Assembly (NCBI GenBank): GCA_035295985.1
Contig: DATHBT010000256.1
Coordinates: forward strand, 1 to 10,243
Direction: 5' to 3'
DNA length: 10,243 bases
Source of the DNA: JAIVGV01 sp035295985
Lineage (GTDB): Bacteria > Acidobacteriota > Blastocatellia > Pyrinomonadales > Pyrinomonadaceae
The notes below the pieces were generated by a model. It did not search any database. It saw only the letters and a program-made list of their open reading frames with translations, and had not been told where the DNA came from. Of the stretch, positions 5,607-10,243 are shown one piece after another. Each line of letters begins with the position of its first letter. Within the stretch, counting starts at the first letter, position 1. The translations under genes were made by a program, and so were the position numbers.

Positions 5607-7304
5607 ATGCTCTCGGTTCTTAACATCACGAACTTCGCGCTCATCGACGAGCTGACGGTCGAGTTCGAGCGCGGCCTGAACCTGCTGACGGGCGAGACCG
5701 GGTCGGGGAAGTCGATCATCGTGGACGCGCTCGGCGTCCTCATCGGCGGGCGCTTCGCGGCCGACCACGTCAAGTCGGGCGCGCAGCACGCGGCGGTCGA
5801 GGGACTGTTCGCCGTGGGCGGGAACCCGCGCGTCGCCGAATTGCTCGCGGGCGCGGGGCTGGACGGCGGCGGCGCTTCATCGGAACTCGTCATCCGGCGC
5901 GAGCTGGCCGCTGCGGGCCGGGGCCGCATCTACGTCAACAACCGGCTGGCAACGCTCGCACTCTTGCGCGACCTGCGCCCCTTCCTCGTGGACATCCACG
6001 GGCAGGGCGATCAGCAGACGCTCTTTAACCCCGACACGCACCTCGAACTCCTCGACGCCTTCGGCCGTCACGATGGCGCGCGCCGCGAGGTCGCCGCACT
6101 CTACGCCAGCTTCGCCACGCTCCGCCGCGAACTCGCGGAGTTGCGCCGGGACGAGGCCGAGAAGCTGCAACTGATCGACGCACTTCGCTTCCAGACCGAA
6201 GAGCTGGAGGCCGCGCGACTGTCGGCCGGCGAGGAGGAAAGTTTGACCGCCGAGCGCCGCCTGCTCGTCAACCTCGAGCGTGTCGCGGAGCTTTCGGCCG
6301 ACGCCTACGATAAGACCTACGAGCGAGACGACTCGACGGTCGCGCGCCTGAGCCTCCTCGCGCAGCAGATCGGAGAGCTGTCGCAGTACGAGGCGTCTTA
6401 CGCCGATTACCTCGAAGGCGTCAACTCCGCGCGCGCTCTCGTCGAAGACTTAGGCGTGTCGCTGCGCTCGTTCGCTTCGGGGCTGAAGTTCTCGCCCGAA
6501 CGGCTCGCCGAGATCGAAGCGCGCCTCGCCGAGGTCGCGCGCCTCAAGCGTAAGTACGGCGGCACGGTCGAGAGCGCGCTCGAACACCTCGCTCGCTCGC
6601 GCGAACGGCTCGAACGGCTGGAGCGCGCCGACGAGCGCGCCGCCGAAATCACGCGCGAGCTGAGCGCGGCTCGCACAGGCTACCTGGCCGCCGCGCGCAA
6701 GCTGCACGCGGCGCGGGCGAAGGCGGCGCGCGAGTTCGGCCGCTCGGTCGAGCGCGCGCTCACCGAAGTGGCGATGGAGAGCGCGAAGTTCGTCGTCGAA
6801 GTCGGGGGCCTGCCCGACGACGCGGACGACGACGCGGTCGCGCGCGCTTCAGGCGCGACGGGGACGGATCGTGTCGAGTTTCAGTTCTCGGCTAACGTGG
6901 GCGAGCCGCCGCGGCCGCTGGCGCGGGTCGCCTCGGGCGGCGAGGCGTCGCGCCTGATGCTCGTCTTGAAAACCATCATCGACCCGGCGCAGTTCCCCCG
7001 AACAATAGTCTTCGACGAGATCGACACCGGCATCGGCGGCCGAGTCTCCGAGGCCGTCGGCCTTAAGCTCAAGCGCCTCGCCGCGTCGAACCAGGTCTTG
7101 TGCGTCACGCACCAGGCGCAGATCGCGCGCTTCGCCGACTCGCACCTCCTGGTGAGCAAACGCGCGGCCGGCGGCGCGACAGAAGTCAACGTCCGCCGCC
7201 TTGAGCGCGCGGCCCGCGTCGAAGAGATCGCGCGCATGCTCACCGGCGCGCAGATCACCGAGACGGCCCGCCGCCACGCACGCGAAATGCTCAAGACCGC
7301 CTGA
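5607..7304 (+). CDS. recN: DNA repair ATPase RecN
   Basis: The 565-residue protein has a full-length RecN/SMC-like layout. The Walker A motif is GETGSGKS at 29-36 in the N-terminal half-domain (MLSVLNITNFALID start). Next come the conserved DIHGQGDQQTLF (129-140) and a long charged coiled-coil region of about 160-380. The C-terminal half holds the ABC signature SGGEASR (443-449), Walker B TIVFDEIDTGIGG (466-478) and the switch His502 in VTHQAQIA. RecN binds DNA ends and holds broken chromosomes together during recombinational repair. Length and motif order are normal and nothing is missing. The ATG start is fixed by the family N-terminus; only a weak purine-rich stretch precedes it. It stands alone after a strong terminator and converges on gyrA. 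Another repair gene, sbcD, lies 2.6 kb upstream but in a separate transcript. Confidence 0.96.
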   Translation: MLSVLNITNFALIDELTVEFERGLNLLTGETGSGKSIIVDALGVLIGGRFAADHVKSGAQHAAVEGLFAVGGNPRVAELLAGAGLDGGGASSELVIRRELAAAGRGRIYVNNRLATLALLRDLRPFLVDIHGQGDQQTLFNPDTHLELLDAFGRHDGARREVAALYASFATLRRELAELRRDEAEKLQLIDALRFQTEELEAARLSAGEEESLTAERRLLVNLERVAELSADAYDKTYERDDSTVARLSLLAQQIGELSQYEASYADYLEGVNSARALVEDLGVSLRSFASGLKFSPERLAEIEARLAEVARLKRKYGGTVESALEHLARSRERLERLERADERAAEITRELSAARTGYLAAARKLHAARAKAAREFGRSVERALTEVAMESAKFVVEVGGLPDDADDDAVARASGATGTDRVEFQFSANVGEPPRPLARVASGGEASRLMLVLKTIIDPAQFPRTIVFDEIDTGIGGRVSEAVGLKLKRLAASNQVLCVTHQAQIARFADSHLLVSKRAAGGATEVNVRRLERAARVEEIARMLTGAQITETARRHAREMLKTA

Positions 7305-7330
7305 GTGCGCCGTGTGCGGCGGCCGGATTC

Positions 7331-7402
7331 GTAGGGGCGGGGCTTATCCCTTGCCCGCACGCCGCCGTTACCGAGCGGGCAAGGGACAAGCCCCGCCCCT
7401 AC
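7331..7402. repeat. Dispersed-type inverted repeat GTAGGGGCGGGGCTT
   Basis: The left arm 7331-7357 starts GTAGGGGCGGGGCTTATCCC. The right arm 7376-7402 is its reverse complement with one mismatch in 27 (A versus G at 7346). The 18-nt loop is CACGCCGCCGTTACCGAG. Repeats beginning GTAGGGGCGGG are, from general knowledge, common as dispersed REP-like palindromes in several bacterial phyla. Unlike elements A-D it has no heptamer structure. Confidence 0.88.
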
Positions 7403-7424
7403 AAACATTGCGAAAGTCCTATGA

Positions 7425-7464
7425 GTGAAGCCAGCGCGATCATTTATGATCGCGCTGGCTTCAC
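7425..7464. terminator. Perfect 18-bp hairpin between convergent recN and gyrA
   Basis: GTGAAGCCAGCGCGATCA (7425-7442) pairs perfectly with 7447-7464 around the tetraloop TTTA. It sits 30 bp from the gyrA stop codon and 121 bp from the recN stop. There is no T-tract on either side, so it is either a bidirectional terminator of the T-poor kind or an mRNA 3'-end stabiliser. Confidence 0.6.
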
Positions 7465-7476
7465 AGTTCGAGTGAC

Positions 7477-7494
7477 GCTTAGTCGCTTAGTCTG

Positions 7495-7500
<6 letters not shown>
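7477..7500 (-). repeat. Octamer repeat and small hairpin at the gyrA 3' end
   Basis: GCTTAGTC is tandemly duplicated (7477-7484, 7485-7492) and followed by TGCTAAGC, which is inverted and covers the last codons and the TAG stop of gyrA. On the gyrA mRNA a 6-bp stem GCTTAG-CAGA-CTAAGC forms over the stop codon. Confidence 0.5.
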
Positions 7501-10056
<2,556 letters not shown>

Positions 10057-10063
10057 CAAATTA

Positions 10064-10070
10064 CCTTTCC
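10064..10070 (-). promoter_or_regulatory. gyrA: gyrA ribosome binding site
   Basis: On the minus strand GGAAAGG lies 7 nt before ATG 10056. It places the start there and not at the TTG seven codons upstream (10077). Confidence 0.75.
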
Positions 10071-10077
10071 GGTACAA

Positions 10078-10243
10078 TCTCGCGAGCGCGGCGCGAACTC
10101 ACCAGGCGCGCCCCGCGCGGACGAAAAACGGCGTCCGAACGAAAGGGATCAACGGACTGTTCAGGTTGTAAAAAGGTACTCGCCCGAGGCCGGACAGCGC
10201 GGTCGGAAAGTACGAGATATTGTAGCCCGGAAGTGTCCTTTTC
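10078..10243 (-). other. gyrA upstream region, no gene seen
   Basis: No credible coding frame is seen on either strand. A TACAAT box on the minus strand (10219-10224) could be a gyrA -10 element, but its -35 would fall at or beyond the window edge. A small stem CGGACG/CGTCCG (10118-10137) would lie in the gyrA leader if transcription starts there. Confidence 0.3.

Overview
The window is GC-rich bacterial chromosome with densely packed genes. The organism is an inference. High GC, short heptamer-built inverted repeats between genes, and a DNA-repair, LON-domain and molybdopterin gene mix would fit an Acidobacteriota-type genome (Blastocatellia/Pyrinomonadales-like). No rRNA or other taxonomic marker is present to prove it. 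I see no phage, IS, CRISPR, tRNA or rRNA.

Layout on the plus strand. Positions 2-442 encode the C-terminal end of a sigma-54-dependent activator (enhancer-binding protein). Positions 443-730 are a regulatory gap with a heptamer-repeat hairpin, a nested intrinsic terminator, two near-identical 21-bp direct repeats and a textbook sigma-54 promoter. That promoter reads into a free-standing receiver-domain protein (731-1204), which ends at a strong terminator (1350-1407). After a repeat-rich gap with a TATAAT box come an SbcD/Mre11-type nuclease (1700-3049), a LON-substrate-binding-domain protein (3131-3832) and a MoaD-MoaE fusion for molybdopterin synthase (3832-4614). The last two overlap by one base. 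A predicted lipoprotein with a Ser/Pro/Ala tail (4795-5373) follows and ends at a second strong terminator. Then comes recN (5607-7304).

On the minus strand gyrA (10056-7495) converges on recN. The 190-bp gap between them holds two large hairpins.

The most interesting material is non-coding. (1) The first gap looks like a complete sigma-54 circuit: an activator gene, paired candidate upstream activator sites, a -24/-12 promoter, and a receiver protein whose sequence recalls the receiver of PEP-CTERM-type (PrsR-like) regulators. (2) Three inverted repeats start at or within a few bases of the stop codons of the activator, sbcD and moaDE genes. A fourth, degenerate one follows the 1350-1407 terminator. 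All are built from tandem 7-bp units, but the unit sequence differs in each. This shared architecture without shared sequence is not explained by a simple dispersed REP/MITE family. (3) One of these elements fills the whole sbcD-LON gap and leaves no Shine-Dalgarno for the LON gene. The coding genes themselves are mostly ordinary housekeeping functions. The internal Gly-Gly of the MoaD-MoaE fusion is the main protein-level oddity.
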